DNA of 40,302 nt from Alphaproteobacteria bacterium (GCA_016869935.1 VGCX01000003.1:1-40302); one strand, 5' to 3'; positions 1 to 9,887 are shown, counted from the stretch's first letter. A program made the numbers and translations. The notes: generated by a model from the letters alone, not told the origin.

Positions 1-1
1 C

Positions 2-64
2 CCAGAAGTAGATTTTTATATGAAAGGATCTATAGAAGATGTCCTAAAAACAACAAAGAAATGA
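2..64 (+). CDS. atpD: ATP synthase F1 subunit beta, C-terminal end only (5' truncated by window)
   Basis: Open frame from base 2 reads PEVDFYMKGSIEDVLKTTKK*, resembling the AtpD C-terminus; its stop overlaps the atpC start (ATGA). Confidence 0.75.
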   Translation, partial: PEVDFYMKGSIEDVLKTTKK

Positions 65-471
65 AAGAACTAGCGCTCCATATTCAAACACCTAAAGAGA
101 CGTTTATACACAATAGCGTCTCTAAGATCCAATTACCCGGATCAATAGGTCCTGTTGGAGTTTTACCCAATCACGCCCCAATGATTTTAGAATTAATCTC
201 TGGCGTTATTCATATTTCTAAGACAGATTCTTCTTCGCAACGCTATTTTATTAATCCTGGAATTGCTTATGTAAAAAAAGATTTATGTCTCATTTTGACT
301 GAACAATCAAAACATCTCTCGGATCTTGATGCGCTTGTTTTAAACGCAGAGCTAGAAAACTATCATCAAACGCTTGCAGGACTTGATGTAGGATACGAAT
401 ACCGTCTTATTGAACGTCAAATTAAAATCATTCGAACAATGCTAAAGGCTTTGAAAGAAGAAACCCTATAA
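61..471 (+). CDS. atpC: ATP synthase F1 subunit epsilon
   Basis: 136 aa; LPGSIGPVGVLPNHAPMI motif; immediately follows the atpD tail. Confidence 0.9.
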   Translation: MKELALHIQTPKETFIHNSVSKIQLPGSIGPVGVLPNHAPMILELISGVIHISKTDSSSQRYFINPGIAYVKKDLCLILTEQSKHLSDLDALVLNAELENYHQTLAGLDVGYEYRLIERQIKIIRTMLKALKEETL

Positions 472-473
472 GC

Positions 474-1010
474 CTAATTCTCTAAAAACCACAGCGCTGT
501 TTTTCCATAAATACGATGGTCTTTTATTCTGTAACTATTCTCTAAAATTAACTCTTCTTTCGCTGTTTCAACAACAATCAACCCTTTTCCTTTAAGCCAT
601 TCGTATCGTTTTATGGTTTCCAAAAGGTCATGTATGGGAATTTTCCCATAAGGAGGGTCTATAAAAATAAGATCTACAGGCTCTCTGGGATTTTTTGACA
701 AAAAATCAAAAACGTTTTGAGGGCTAATAAAACATTTGTCGTGAAAAATTTTTGTATTTTCGTTAAGAATCTTCAAGGCCTCAAGATGATTATCAACGAA
801 CACTGCTTTTTTGGCCCCTCTTGATAAGGCCTCAATTCCCAAAGCGCCGCTCCCTGCAAAAAGATCTAAAACAGCAATATCTTGGAAAATCATACAATTT
901 GACAAAATATTAAATAAATTTTCCTTGATGCGATCGCTGGTTGGGCGCGTTGCGCTATCTAAAGGAGACTTAAGTTTTTTACCACGATAAACACCCCCAA
1001 TAATACGCAT
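474..1010 (-). CDS. rsmD: 16S rRNA (guanine(966)-N(2))-methyltransferase
   Basis: MRIIGGVYRGKKLKSP, LDLFAGSGALGIEALSRGA and DPPYG motifs. Confidence 0.92.
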   Translation of the reverse strand: MRIIGGVYRGKKLKSPLDSATRPTSDRIKENLFNILSNCMIFQDIAVLDLFAGSGALGIEALSRGAKKAVFVDNHLEALKILNENTKIFHDKCFISPQNVFDFLSKNPREPVDLIFIDPPYGKIPIHDLLETIKRYEWLKGKGLIVVETAKEELILENSYRIKDHRIYGKTALWFLEN

Positions 1011-1016
1011 TGATTC

Positions 1017-2759
1017 CTACATTTTTTCAGGAATATCAATGCCTAAAAGGCCTGTAAGATTCTCTAAAACTTCAAGAGTTTTTTTCGTAATAGAAATTCT
1101 TGATCCTTGAAGTGTCTTATCTTTCTCATTCAAAATATAGGCAACCTGATAAAACCGGCTAAATTTTTGACAAAGATCAAAAGCATAGTCACATAAAATG
1201 TGAGGGGATAACTTTTCATAAGCTCTTAAAACATAGTCATCAAAGCGTGTTAAAGAAAGGACAAGCTCTCTTTCTTCGGGTAGAAGTGTTGGTAAAATTG
1301 GGCCTTCTTTAAGACCAGACTCCCTTATTTTTTGAAGCATTGAGCGCATTCTAACGCCTGCATATAAAATATAAGGACCTGTTTTTCCTTCAAATTTCAT
1401 AAATTTTTCAATATCGAATTGATAGTTTTGAACAGGGTCATGTTGAAGGTCTGCAAATTTTATGGCAGCAATCCCAATTTTTTGAGCAATATCTTGAAGT
1501 GTTGCAGGGGATAAGTCTTTTCCAAGCCCTGCATCTGTAATCCTTTTAAGGGCCTCAGAGATCAGCATATCAATAAGCTCTCCAAGGCGCATAACGCCCC
1601 CTTCTCTTGTTTTAAAAGGTTTCCCATCAGACCCATTCATTGTACCAAAGCCAATAAAGTCATAGTGAGCCTGGAGCCCTATTTTTTTTGCAGCACGGAA
1701 AACTTGCTCAAAGTGAAGACCCTGACGTCCATCAACAACATAGATGATGCGCTCTGCCCCAAAAACATTCACACGTTCTGCAACCGTTGCAAGGTCTGTG
1801 GTGGCATACAAAAACCCTCCGTCTTTCTTTTGCAAAAGAAGAGGCGGAACAGGCGCCTTGTCTGCTTCTTCCTCGACTTCTATGATCAGGGCCCCTTCAC
1901 TTGTCTTGGCTATTTTTGATTTTATAAGACGGTCTAGTAGAGGCGGAATTTGGTCTTGATACCGACTTTCCCCAAACCATTGATCAAACTCAACACCAAG
2001 TTTTTGAAGGTGCTCTTTCATATCCTGAATGGATATATCAACAAAATGCTGCCAAAGAGCCCTGTATCCGCGCCTTCCTTGCTGTAATTCAACAGTTGCA
2101 AGTCGAGCTTTTTCAGCAATAGTTTCATCAATTTTACATTTTCCAGAAATGATAGGGTAAATTTCTTGTAAGTCTTCCAGTGTTACAGGCGAATTTTTAG
2201 GGTACGACCCTTGAAATTCTTGATCAAAATACGGAAGATCTGGGTGTCTTAGGCTCAGTTCATAAATCATCATGCCCATCTGGGTGCCCCAGTCACCCAT
2301 ATGAATATCACCGATCACATCATGCCCAATAAAAACACAAAGACGTTTTAAGGTTTCTCCAATAATAGTGGAACGAAGGTGACCAACATGCATAGGCTTT
2401 GCAACATTGGGGCCACAATAATCGATAATAACTTTTTGCTTTGGAATGGAAAATTGGCAAAAGGATTGGGTGTTAACGTAATGACCAAGATCTAGAGTAG
2501 AAATTTTTATATTAATGAACCCAGGACCTGCAATCTCTATTTCTAAACTTGGTATCGCGTCTTTAAGTTTCTTAGCAAGGATGTCGCCAAGAACACGAGG
2601 ATTTTTGCTAAGTATCTTGGCACCCGTAAGAGCCCCATTGCACTGATAGTCACCCAAATCCGGTCTATCTGATATTTTTAAAGACCCAAGATGACCATCT
2701 AATCCTTCTTCTTTAAAAATATCTTTGAGCTTTGTTTCTATAAATTGTTGGGGCGTCAT
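1017..2759 (-). CDS. argS: Arginine--tRNA ligase
   Basis: 580 aa; class I HIGH-like PMHVGHLRSTIIGE after CGPNVAK; GTMNGSDGKPFKTREGGVMRL. Confidence 0.96.
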   Translation of the reverse strand: MTPQQFIETKLKDIFKEEGLDGHLGSLKISDRPDLGDYQCNGALTGAKILSKNPRVLGDILAKKLKDAIPSLEIEIAGPGFINIKISTLDLGHYVNTQSFCQFSIPKQKVIIDYCGPNVAKPMHVGHLRSTIIGETLKRLCVFIGHDVIGDIHMGDWGTQMGMMIYELSLRHPDLPYFDQEFQGSYPKNSPVTLEDLQEIYPIISGKCKIDETIAEKARLATVELQQGRRGYRALWQHFVDISIQDMKEHLQKLGVEFDQWFGESRYQDQIPPLLDRLIKSKIAKTSEGALIIEVEEEADKAPVPPLLLQKKDGGFLYATTDLATVAERVNVFGAERIIYVVDGRQGLHFEQVFRAAKKIGLQAHYDFIGFGTMNGSDGKPFKTREGGVMRLGELIDMLISEALKRITDAGLGKDLSPATLQDIAQKIGIAAIKFADLQHDPVQNYQFDIEKFMKFEGKTGPYILYAGVRMRSMLQKIRESGLKEGPILPTLLPEERELVLSLTRFDDYVLRAYEKLSPHILCDYAFDLCQKFSRFYQVAYILNEKDKTLQGSRISITKKTLEVLENLTGLLGIDIPEKM

Positions 2760-2773
2760 TTTGTCCTCTAACG

Positions 2774-2813
2774 AAAAAAAGGCCTACTCAGCAATCCTAA
2801 GTAAGGCCTTTTG
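2774..2813 (-). terminator. Intrinsic terminator downstream of rpsD
   Basis: AAGGCC..TACT / AGTA..GGCCTT hairpin followed by a T-run on the minus strand, between the rpsD stop and argS start. Confidence 0.7.
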
Positions 2814-2831
2814 TCTTAAAATTACTCCGAA

Positions 2832-3449
2832 TTATCGTGAGTAGAATTCCACAACTAAATGTGGTTCCATTTGAACCGGGTAAGGAACATCTTCAAACTT
2901 TGGCGCTCGAAGGAATTTTCCTTTCATGGACTTATGATCTACATCCAAATAATCAGGGACATCTCTTTCTCCTGATTGAGAAGCCTCAACAACCATATTA
3001 ATGGCACGAGAACGTTCCCGTACTTCAATCACATCGCCTTCTTTCACTTGATAAGAAGGAATGTTGGTTTTCTTTCCATTCACAAGAATATGTCCATGGC
3101 TGACAAACTGACGGGCAGAGAAAACAGTTGGAACAAACTTCATGCGATAAATAACAGCATCCAAACGCTTCTCCAAAAGACCAATCAAGTTTTCGCTTGT
3201 GTCTCCAGAAAGGCGTGAAGCTTCCTTAAACGTATTACGGAACTGACGTTCGCCAATACTTCCGTAGTACCCCTTAAGCTTCTGCTTTGCATTAAGCTGA
3301 ATACCGAAGTCCGTTGTTTTTTTGCGACGGCTGGGACCATGTTGACCAGGGCCATAAGGACGCGCATTAACAGGACTCTTAGGGCGACCCCAAAGGTTTT
3401 CCCCTAAACGACGGTTAATTTTATACTTTGAACTTAATCTTTTACTCAT
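2832..3449 (-). CDS. rpsD: 30S ribosomal protein S4
   Basis: 205 aa; S4 RNA-binding domain [40 protein letters not shown]-terminus [26 protein letters not shown]. Confidence 0.96.
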   Translation of the reverse strand: MSKRLSSKYKINRRLGENLWGRPKSPVNARPYGPGQHGPSRRKKTTDFGIQLNAKQKLKGYYGSIGERQFRNTFKEASRLSGDTSENLIGLLEKRLDAVIYRMKFVPTVFSARQFVSHGHILVNGKKTNIPSYQVKEGDVIEVRERSRAINMVVEASQSGERDVPDYLDVDHKSMKGKFLRAPKFEDVPYPVQMEPHLVVEFYSR

Positions 3450-3501
3450 TGACTATAAACTCTAACAAATACTTCCTTGTTGTTTAAACAAATTTAACCC
3501 T

Positions 3502-3526
3502 TGTTGTCAAACGATTTTTGACAACA
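3502..3526. repeat. Perfect 10-bp inverted repeat with 5-nt loop (TGTTGTCAAA-N5-TTTGACAACA)
   Basis: Read directly; lies between the trmJ stop and rpsD start and contains a minus-strand TTGACA. Confidence 0.85.
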
Positions 3527-3534
3527 GAGAAAGT

Positions 3535-4272
3535 CTACTTCCTATATGTGGGGAGTGGCCCTCGAAAAGTCAAGGCCGAAACAACCCCTCTCAGTGTTCG
3601 AACGTCTTGAGTTGACAAGGGAATATGCTGAAACATGCTCCGAAGATTTCGAACCATACGAGGTTTTTTGTCTTGGGGTAAAAAAAAGTCAGTTTTATCA
3701 AGCTCTCTTTCTAAGTGTTCGAATAAATTTATTAAATCTTCCTTTGGAGCTGGGGTATTGGTAATACCGTGATTTGTTTTATAAACACGCGTAGATTTTT
3801 CTCTTTGATACCATTCATAAGTACAAATAAGCACTGCTTGGGCTAAATTAAGCGAAGAATACTCAGGATTAAGAGGAATTTCAATAATTCGATTAGCCAA
3901 GGCAATATCATCATTATCAAGCCCTGCCCGTTCTTTTCCAAAAAGGATCCCAACTTTTTGATCTGGATTCTTTTTAATATGCAAAGCGGCTTGATTAGGC
4001 GTTACAACCCTTTTTTCCATATCTCTTGGACGTGCCGTTGTTGCAAAAACCCAATCAAGATCAGCAATAGCTTCTTTTGTTGTGTTGAAAACTGTAGCCT
4101 TTTGAACGTCTTCTCCAGCACCCGCTGCTGCCTTAATTGTATGCTCATTCAGCCAATGAATACGCGGACGCACAAGCCTTAAATCACAAAGCTCACAATT
4201 TTTCATAGCACGTGCGACCATACCAATATTTTCTCCAAGTTGTGGGTCAATCAGAATAATTGCTGGTTTCAT
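3535..4272 (-). CDS. trmJ: RNA methyltransferase, SpoU/TrmH family (TrmJ-like)
   Basis: MKPAIILIDPQLGENIGMVARAMKNC, LFGKERAGLDNDDIALANRIIEIPLNPEYSSLNLAQAV motifs. Confidence 0.85.
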   Translation of the reverse strand: MKPAIILIDPQLGENIGMVARAMKNCELCDLRLVRPRIHWLNEHTIKAAAGAGEDVQKATVFNTTKEAIADLDWVFATTARPRDMEKRVVTPNQAALHIKKNPDQKVGILFGKERAGLDNDDIALANRIIEIPLNPEYSSLNLAQAVLICTYEWYQREKSTRVYKTNHGITNTPAPKEDLINLFEHLERELDKTDFFLPQDKKPRMVRNLRSMFQHIPLSTQDVRTLRGVVSALTFRGPLPTYRK

Positions 4273-5210
4273 GAAGATTCCTCTAGACTTTTTGGGGTTG
4301 CAGCCCTGATCAAGCGATCATTGATCGCTTTTCCAATGCCACTATTGGGGATAGGAGCAATCGCAATCGCGTAGAACTGATTTGGATCATCGAGGACATG
4401 AAGCATTTTGAATAAATTAGATCCCGCTTTCTCTAAATTGCCTTCTCTGCTTAAGTTTAATGTTTCTTTAGGATGAGGAGCTCCAAAGTTTAAAAAAGCT
4501 TCTTTTTCTAGAGGATACTCCGCGTTTAATCGGATAGGAAGAGTGGGGGCGTAGTGATGCTTTAACTGGCCTGGTGACTTTATTTTTTCAACAGTTGTGG
4601 AAAGCTTGATCGAAGGAATATAGTCCTGAATGGCTTCTAAAGATAAAGCCCCATATCGAAGAAGGGTAGGGATTGAAGTTGAAAAATCGATAATCGTTGA
4701 TTCTAGACCGCATTCACAAGAAGCAGGGTCTTCTAAAACATAAATACCTTGCCCCAGAGATCTTCTTACATGCGCTGCTGTCGTACAGCTTAACGTGTTG
4801 GACGCATTAGCGCTGGGAGCAGCAATCGGCTTTCCATAGCCTTTCAAAAGCTCTCGACACAAAGGATGGCGGGGAACCCGTAGACCTATGGTTGAAAGGC
4901 CCGCTGTAACAGAGGGAGCAATTGGCGCGCCTTCTTTTAAAGGTACTACAATCGTTAAGGGTCCTGGCCAATAATTGTTAACAAGAGGCAGGGCTTCTTG
5001 TGGAACATAGGCAATAGTATCGGCCCACGAAAGATCCAGCAAATGAACAATCAGTGGATTAAAGCCAGGACGCTTCTTTGTTGTAAAAATTTTCTGAACA
5101 GCTTGTTCATTTGAGGCATCAGCACCCAATCCATAAACAGTTTCTGTTGGAAAGGCGATAACATCTCCAGTGTTCAAAAGATCGATTGCTTTTTTAATAT
5201 CCGATATCAT
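4269..5210 (-). CDS. L-threonylcarbamoyladenylate synthase (Sua5/YrdC/YwlC family)
   Basis: GDVIAFPTETVYGLGADA, KKRPGFNPLIVHL, IAAPSANASNTLSCTTAAHV; C-terminal Sua5 domain. Confidence 0.92.
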   Translation of the reverse strand: MISDIKKAIDLLNTGDVIAFPTETVYGLGADASNEQAVQKIFTTKKRPGFNPLIVHLLDLSWADTIAYVPQEALPLVNNYWPGPLTIVVPLKEGAPIAPSVTAGLSTIGLRVPRHPLCRELLKGYGKPIAAPSANASNTLSCTTAAHVRRSLGQGIYVLEDPASCECGLESTIIDFSTSIPTLLRYGALSLEAIQDYIPSIKLSTTVEKIKSPGQLKHHYAPTLPIRLNAEYPLEKEAFLNFGAPHPKETLNLSREGNLEKAGSNLFKMLHVLDDPNQFYAIAIAPIPNSGIGKAINDRLIRAATPKSLEESS

Positions 5211-5431
5211 GAAGCCAAAAGATTTTTATAATAAAGACAAACATAAACGCGAAGAGCACTAGAAAGGTTCCCTTTACGGTTTTGATCTATTTCTTCTATA
5301 AGCGCCTTAAGAGAAATTTTTTTTTGATCCGCAATATGTTTCAATGTCTCCCAAAAAACAGTTTCAATCGTAATGCTTGTTTGGTGACCAAATAAATTAA
5401 TGGAATGTTTTTTTAAGGATGGCTCAATCAT
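5207..5431 (-). CDS. Ribbon-helix-helix domain protein (RHH_4-like)
   Basis: 74 aa; [47 protein letters not shown] resembles the alphaproteobacterial RHH_4 proteins often near fumC. Confidence 0.8.
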   Translation of the reverse strand: MIEPSLKKHSINLFGHQTSITIETVFWETLKHIADQKKISLKALIEEIDQNRKGNLSSALRVYVCLYYKNLLAS

Positions 5432-6807
5432 GACTCTTTTGGTTCAATCATTTCCTCAGGACGAACCCACTCGTCAAATTCTTCTGCGGTCAAATAGCCA
5501 AGATCAAGCGCTGATTCCTTCAACGAAAGGTTTTCCTTATAAGCTTTTTTTGCAATCGTTGCCGCTTTATCGTAGCCAATTTTACGATTTAAAGCTGTAA
5601 CAATCATTAAAGATCGTTCTACATAGGATTTAATTTTGTCCTTATCAAGTTCAAGATCTTTTAGGCAATTTTCCGTAAAACTTTTAACGCTATCCGTTAA
5701 AAGCTGAATGGACTGTAAGATATTATAAATAATGACCGGTTTAAAAACATTAAGCTGAAAATGCCCCTGGCTTCCCGCAACAGTGACGGTTGTATGGTTT
5801 CCCATAACTTGGGCAGCGACCATGGTTAAGGCCTCTGCTTGGGTGGGATTAACTTTTCCTGGCATGATGGAGGACCCTGGCTCATTTTCTGGAAGGATGA
5901 GCTCTCCAAAACCACACCGAGGGCCTGATCCAAGAAGCCGTATATCATTAGCAATTTTCATAAGAGAAACGGCGATAACATTCAAAGCACCCGAAACCTC
6001 TACAAGGGTATCATGGGTTGCAAGAGCTTCGAATTTATTAGAAGCACTTGTAAACGCATACCCAGAATAATGAGACAATTCTTTTACAAACTCTTCAGCA
6101 AACTTAGGATGGGCATTAAGGCCTGTACCAACGGCTGTTCCTCCCTGCGCAAGACTTAAAAGCCGAGGAAGCGTTGATAAAATACGTTCTTTGTTTAAGT
6201 GAATTTGTTCTCTATAAGCGGAAAATTCTTGGGCAACAGTCATAGGCGTTGCATCTTGTAGATGGGTACGACCTACTTTAATGATATTATTGAAACGGAG
6301 CTCTAATACTGAAAGGGCATCTTCCATAGAGCTTAAAGCAGGCAATAACCCTTCATGAAGTGCAAGCGTCGTTGCAATATGCATAACCGTTGGAAAAGAA
6401 TCATTTGTTGATTGGCCTTGGTTTACGTGGTCATTAGGGTGAATTGTCAGGCCCGATATTTCTTGCCCTCTACAGGCAATTACTTCATTAAAATTCATAT
6501 TTGTTTGTGTACCGGATCCTGTTTGCCATACAACAAGAGGAAATTGGTCATAAAGCTGACCATGAATAATCTCCTCACAAACACTTACAATTGCAAGCGC
6601 TCGCTCTTGATCAAGCCGCCCAACTTTTTGGTTTGCAACAGCTGCAGCCCTTTTTTGAAGGGCAAACGCTTTAACAAAAAGAGTGGGGAACGTTTCGGTG
6701 CCAATTTTAAAATTTTCTAGAGATCTTTGAGTTTGGGCGCCCCAATACTTATCTTTAGGTACTAAAACAATACCAAAGGAGTCCTTTTCTTCACGATATT
6801 GCGTCAT
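5428..6807 (-). CDS. fumC: Class II fumarate hydratase
   Basis: 459 aa; [17 protein letters not shown] signature; [14 protein letters not shown]. Confidence 0.96.
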   Translation of the reverse strand: MTQYREEKDSFGIVLVPKDKYWGAQTQRSLENFKIGTETFPTLFVKAFALQKRAAAVANQKVGRLDQERALAIVSVCEEIIHGQLYDQFPLVVWQTGSGTQTNMNFNEVIACRGQEISGLTIHPNDHVNQGQSTNDSFPTVMHIATTLALHEGLLPALSSMEDALSVLELRFNNIIKVGRTHLQDATPMTVAQEFSAYREQIHLNKERILSTLPRLLSLAQGGTAVGTGLNAHPKFAEEFVKELSHYSGYAFTSASNKFEALATHDTLVEVSGALNVIAVSLMKIANDIRLLGSGPRCGFGELILPENEPGSSIMPGKVNPTQAEALTMVAAQVMGNHTTVTVAGSQGHFQLNVFKPVIIYNILQSIQLLTDSVKSFTENCLKDLELDKDKIKSYVERSLMIVTALNRKIGYDKAATIAKKAYKENLSLKESALDLGYLTAEEFDEWVRPEEMIEPKES

Positions 6808-6816
6808 GTTTTTCTC

Positions 6817-7221
6817 TTAAGATAGCAAATAATCAAAATTAGGTTTTTCTTCAAAAAACCACTGAGCAAGGGAAAGCTCTTTTTTTGAACCAACAGTTAG
6901 AACAAGACGCTTGTTCTCGCTAATAAGCACCATAGATTCACAAAACGTAGCGCCACTTTCTTGATGGATAAGATTGATGATCTTTTGTCCAAATAAAAAT
7001 CTTTCCCAGCGATAGAAGCCAAGAACGGGTTGATCCAAAATAAGAGTTGGATCATTGTTGTAAAGACCTTTTTCAAGGTAAGCATTCATGAAAGAAGGAG
7101 GGGCGATAAACTTTAAAATGTTAGGCCCTTCTAAAACAAGGATGGATAGAAAAACAACCCCTTTTGGTTGAAGGGTCTTTAGAAATACATCTTCCGGATT
7201 TACTGCAATTTTTGTATTCAT
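6817..7221 (-). CDS. Orphan autoinducer-binding (LuxR N-terminal)-like domain protein
   Basis: 134 aa; NAYLEKGLYNNDPTLILDQPVLGFYRW places Y, D, P and W at offsets 0, +9, +10, +24, as Y61/D70/P71/W85 in TraR; no HTH region follows. Confidence 0.55.
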   Translation of the reverse strand: MNTKIAVNPEDVFLKTLQPKGVVFLSILVLEGPNILKFIAPPSFMNAYLEKGLYNNDPTLILDQPVLGFYRWERFLFGQKIINLIHQESGATFCESMVLISENKRLVLTVGSKKELSLAQWFFEEKPNFDYLLS

Positions 7222-7224
7222 CGT

Positions 7225-8643
7225 CTAGGCACTTTCTCTTAGAGTATCGATAGCGCTTTGTATGGGAGGAACCATATAAGAAGGAAGGGGTGCCTCAAAT
7301 AAAGATAAGATCGTTGGGGCAGCCGCAATAGATTCAACGATTGGTCTTTTTGTAAAGGCGGGAAGTCCCTTTTTATAAATAATCATAGTGCCTTCAGGTT
7401 GGTGATACCCTGTTCCTGGATCTCGAGCTTCTACAGAAATACCTAAATCTTCAAAGGATATTTTTTCTTTTTTCTGATCACGGTAAAGACCTCCAGACCT
7501 TACAAGAGCGGCGGTTGTTTGTAGGTTAATATTGAGGGTCAATCCAGATTTTTTGAATCCAAAAACGGGTGTTCCATTCGAATCTGTTAAGTTTAAAACG
7601 GCGTTTTGGAATACCTTCAGATCATCCGATGATTCAAACTCAAAGGCAAAATCTGGACTCATCGCCATATTATTTTTAATGGGTTTATTAAAGTGAATAG
7701 CCCGATAAAACTTATCCATGTGACGCAGTTGCAATTGGCCCAAGAACTCCCCTCGATCAATTGCCTCTTGCCCCATACTGGAGGCTATCATAAGCGTATA
7801 TTTGTTAGCATCTGCAAATTCTTTAAGCTTTTTAAGTTGACCATCTGCAATCTGCATTGCTCGAAGAATAGCATGCGATCTGAAGTAGTCATGATTTGTC
7901 TTCAGCTTATAATTAAAATCTTCCGGGTAAAGATATTTCCAATACCGATGCATCATACCAGCAACATGGTTTGTAAAAAAAGTCGTATAGGCAGGCTTCT
8001 TTTTTTGTAAAATACTAAAAAAAAGATCAAAAGCAACAGGAGACTGATAAATGGAACGAATATGCTTAAAGTTTTTATTGAGCATCTCACGAATAAGTTG
8101 TCTTACAAGAAGTAAAATTGTTTTTATTGTAAGGCCATTTTGAATCATTTGAAAAAGATCTCTAAGGGATCCTAGACTTAAAAAAACGCCTTGAGCAACA
8201 ACGCCCCCATCCCTTTTTGTTTGTGCAAGATTAACTCGCTGAAAACACTCTAGAGCATGCGGCAACGTTTGTGGCGTTTTTGCAAAGGTATCAGAAATAT
8301 AAAAAGAGTAATTACCTGTGGTTGGAATAGGCCAAGACTGAAGGCTTCCAAAAACACCGGTTGAAATACCTTGTTCTGCAATCAGTTCCCAAGTTGGTTT
8401 ATAGTTGGTTACAATTTCCTGATTTAAAAACCGGATATCATGGGTGTCATTGTAAACCCCCCGATGAAAAGTTGGCCACGTCGTCCACGGATGCAGTTCA
8501 CCTGAATCTTTAGTATAGGTTTTATAATGCAATGATTCTTTTAACAAAGAAGCCAAGGTAGAGGTTGGATACTTTTCAACAAACGTATCAACAACGCGCC
8601 AGGGAACTTCATTTAGCTCATAAAGAATTATTTTAGACATCAA
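7225..8643 (-). CDS. Alkaline-phosphatase/type I phosphodiesterase superfamily-like protein with atypical motifs
   Basis: 472 aa; LYELNEVPWRV, PWTTWPTFHRGVYNDTHD, TNHVAGMMHRYW, SSMGQE, GYHQPEGTMIIYKKG in AlkP-fold order. Confidence 0.55.
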   Translation of the reverse strand: MMSKIILYELNEVPWRVVDTFVEKYPTSTLASLLKESLHYKTYTKDSGELHPWTTWPTFHRGVYNDTHDIRFLNQEIVTNYKPTWELIAEQGISTGVFGSLQSWPIPTTGNYSFYISDTFAKTPQTLPHALECFQRVNLAQTKRDGGVVAQGVFLSLGSLRDLFQMIQNGLTIKTILLLVRQLIREMLNKNFKHIRSIYQSPVAFDLFFSILQKKKPAYTTFFTNHVAGMMHRYWKYLYPEDFNYKLKTNHDYFRSHAILRAMQIADGQLKKLKEFADANKYTLMIASSMGQEAIDRGEFLGQLQLRHMDKFYRAIHFNKPIKNNMAMSPDFAFEFESSDDLKVFQNAVLNLTDSNGTPVFGFKKSGLTLNINLQTTAALVRSGGLYRDQKKEKISFEDLGISVEARDPGTGYHQPEGTMIIYKKGLPAFTKRPIVESIAAAPTILSLFEAPLPSYMVPPIQSAIDTLRESA

Positions 8644-8693
8644 AATTTCCAGTTCATTAAGCTCACTAGTTTAGCCTGATTTCTATTGAATGC

Positions 8694-9566
8694 CTAGAGG
8701 GCTAGAAGGTTTTTCCAGGAAATTTTATGAAAATGACAGCAGCTTTTTAAAGTATTGATCATTAAATAACTAATGGTCATGGGGCCTACACCCCCAGGAA
8801 CGGGGCTTATGGCCGATGCTTTTTCTTTAACCGCGTTAAAGGCAACATCACCTACTGTTAACTCTTGATCATTCTTGGAAATACCAACATCGATCACGCA
8901 AGCCCCCTCTTTGATAAAGTCAGCTTGAATTAAATTTGGATGACCTGTTGCAACAACCAAAATATCAGCAAGACGTGTAATATCTTTTAGGTTTTTTGTG
9001 TGCGTATGAGCCTGAATGACCGTTACATTTTCTTTTAAAAGCATCGCTGCAATTGGCTTTCCAACAAGGGTGGATCTTCCAACAACAACGGCAACTAACC
9101 CTCGAAGATCCGATCGCCATTGATGAATAAGGTGAAGACAGCCTTGGGGAGTACAAGGATAAAGCGCATCAACACCTTGGACAAGCTTTCCCATATTAAG
9201 CGGATGGAGGCCATCAACATCTTTAGAGGGATTAATTGTTTCGATAAGTTTTTGGGCATCGAGCGCAACAGGGACAGGCAATTGGAGTAAAATTCCATGA
9301 ACACTATCATCATGATTAAGCGTTTGAATAAGATCAAGGCATTCTTCAAGAGACGACTCTGCAGGCAGACGAAAGATTTCTGTTTGAATCCCAATACGGG
9401 AGGCAAACTCTTGTTTTTTTTCAACATATAAAAGGCTTGCTGGACGGCTTCCTATCACTATGACAGCAAGTTTTGGTACAAGGGAATAAAGAGCTTTTAA
9501 AGCCTTAATTCTCTCTTCTAAACAATGGGCTATTTTTGCTTGTTCTACAACACCATTAAGGATCAT
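8694..9566 (-). CDS. folD: Bifunctional methylenetetrahydrofolate dehydrogenase/methenyltetrahydrofolate cyclohydrolase
   Basis: YVEKKQEFASRIGI, GILLQLPVP, PSKDVDGLHPLNMG, VVVGRSTLVGKPIAAMLL, SPVPGGVGPMT. Confidence 0.95.
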   Translation of the reverse strand: MILNGVVEQAKIAHCLEERIKALKALYSLVPKLAVIVIGSRPASLLYVEKKQEFASRIGIQTEIFRLPAESSLEECLDLIQTLNHDDSVHGILLQLPVPVALDAQKLIETINPSKDVDGLHPLNMGKLVQGVDALYPCTPQGCLHLIHQWRSDLRGLVAVVVGRSTLVGKPIAAMLLKENVTVIQAHTHTKNLKDITRLADILVVATGHPNLIQADFIKEGACVIDVGISKNDQELTVGDVAFNAVKEKASAISPVPGGVGPMTISYLMINTLKSCCHFHKISWKNLLAL

Positions 9567-9877
9567 TACCAGCTAAACTCCATAGCAAGCTTTGCCAGAA
9601 GCCTCAAAAGAGCATGTTCAAGAAAATTAATAATCAAAAAGAGGACAAGAACTGAAAGATCAATACCTCCAATGACCGGGATGAAAGACCTCAAAGGCTT
9701 TAAAAAAGGGGCTAAAAATTTTGATAGACCTTCATAAATGCGATAGGGAAAAGATGAACGTGTCGCAACGTCAAAGTAAACAAGCCATGACATAATCACG
9801 TAAATGATCACTGACCACTTGAATATAGAGGTCAATAAAGAAAAGAAATTAAAAATTGGAACGATAATTAAATCCAT
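9566..9877 (-). CDS. YggT family membrane protein
   Basis: 103 aa; hydrophobic; PFLKPLRSFIPVIGGIDLSVLVLFLIINFLEH typical of YggT. Confidence 0.85.
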   Translation of the reverse strand: MDLIIVPIFNFFSLLTSIFKWSVIIYVIMSWLVYFDVATRSSFPYRIYEGLSKFLAPFLKPLRSFIPVIGGIDLSVLVLFLIINFLEHALLRLLAKLAMEFSW

Positions 9878-9887
9878 GGTTTTCTCC

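Noticed and set aside
1665-1959. Plus-strand ORFs (84 and 71 aa) inside argS
   Set aside because: Antisense to a well-conserved gene, no recognisable family; spurious long frames.
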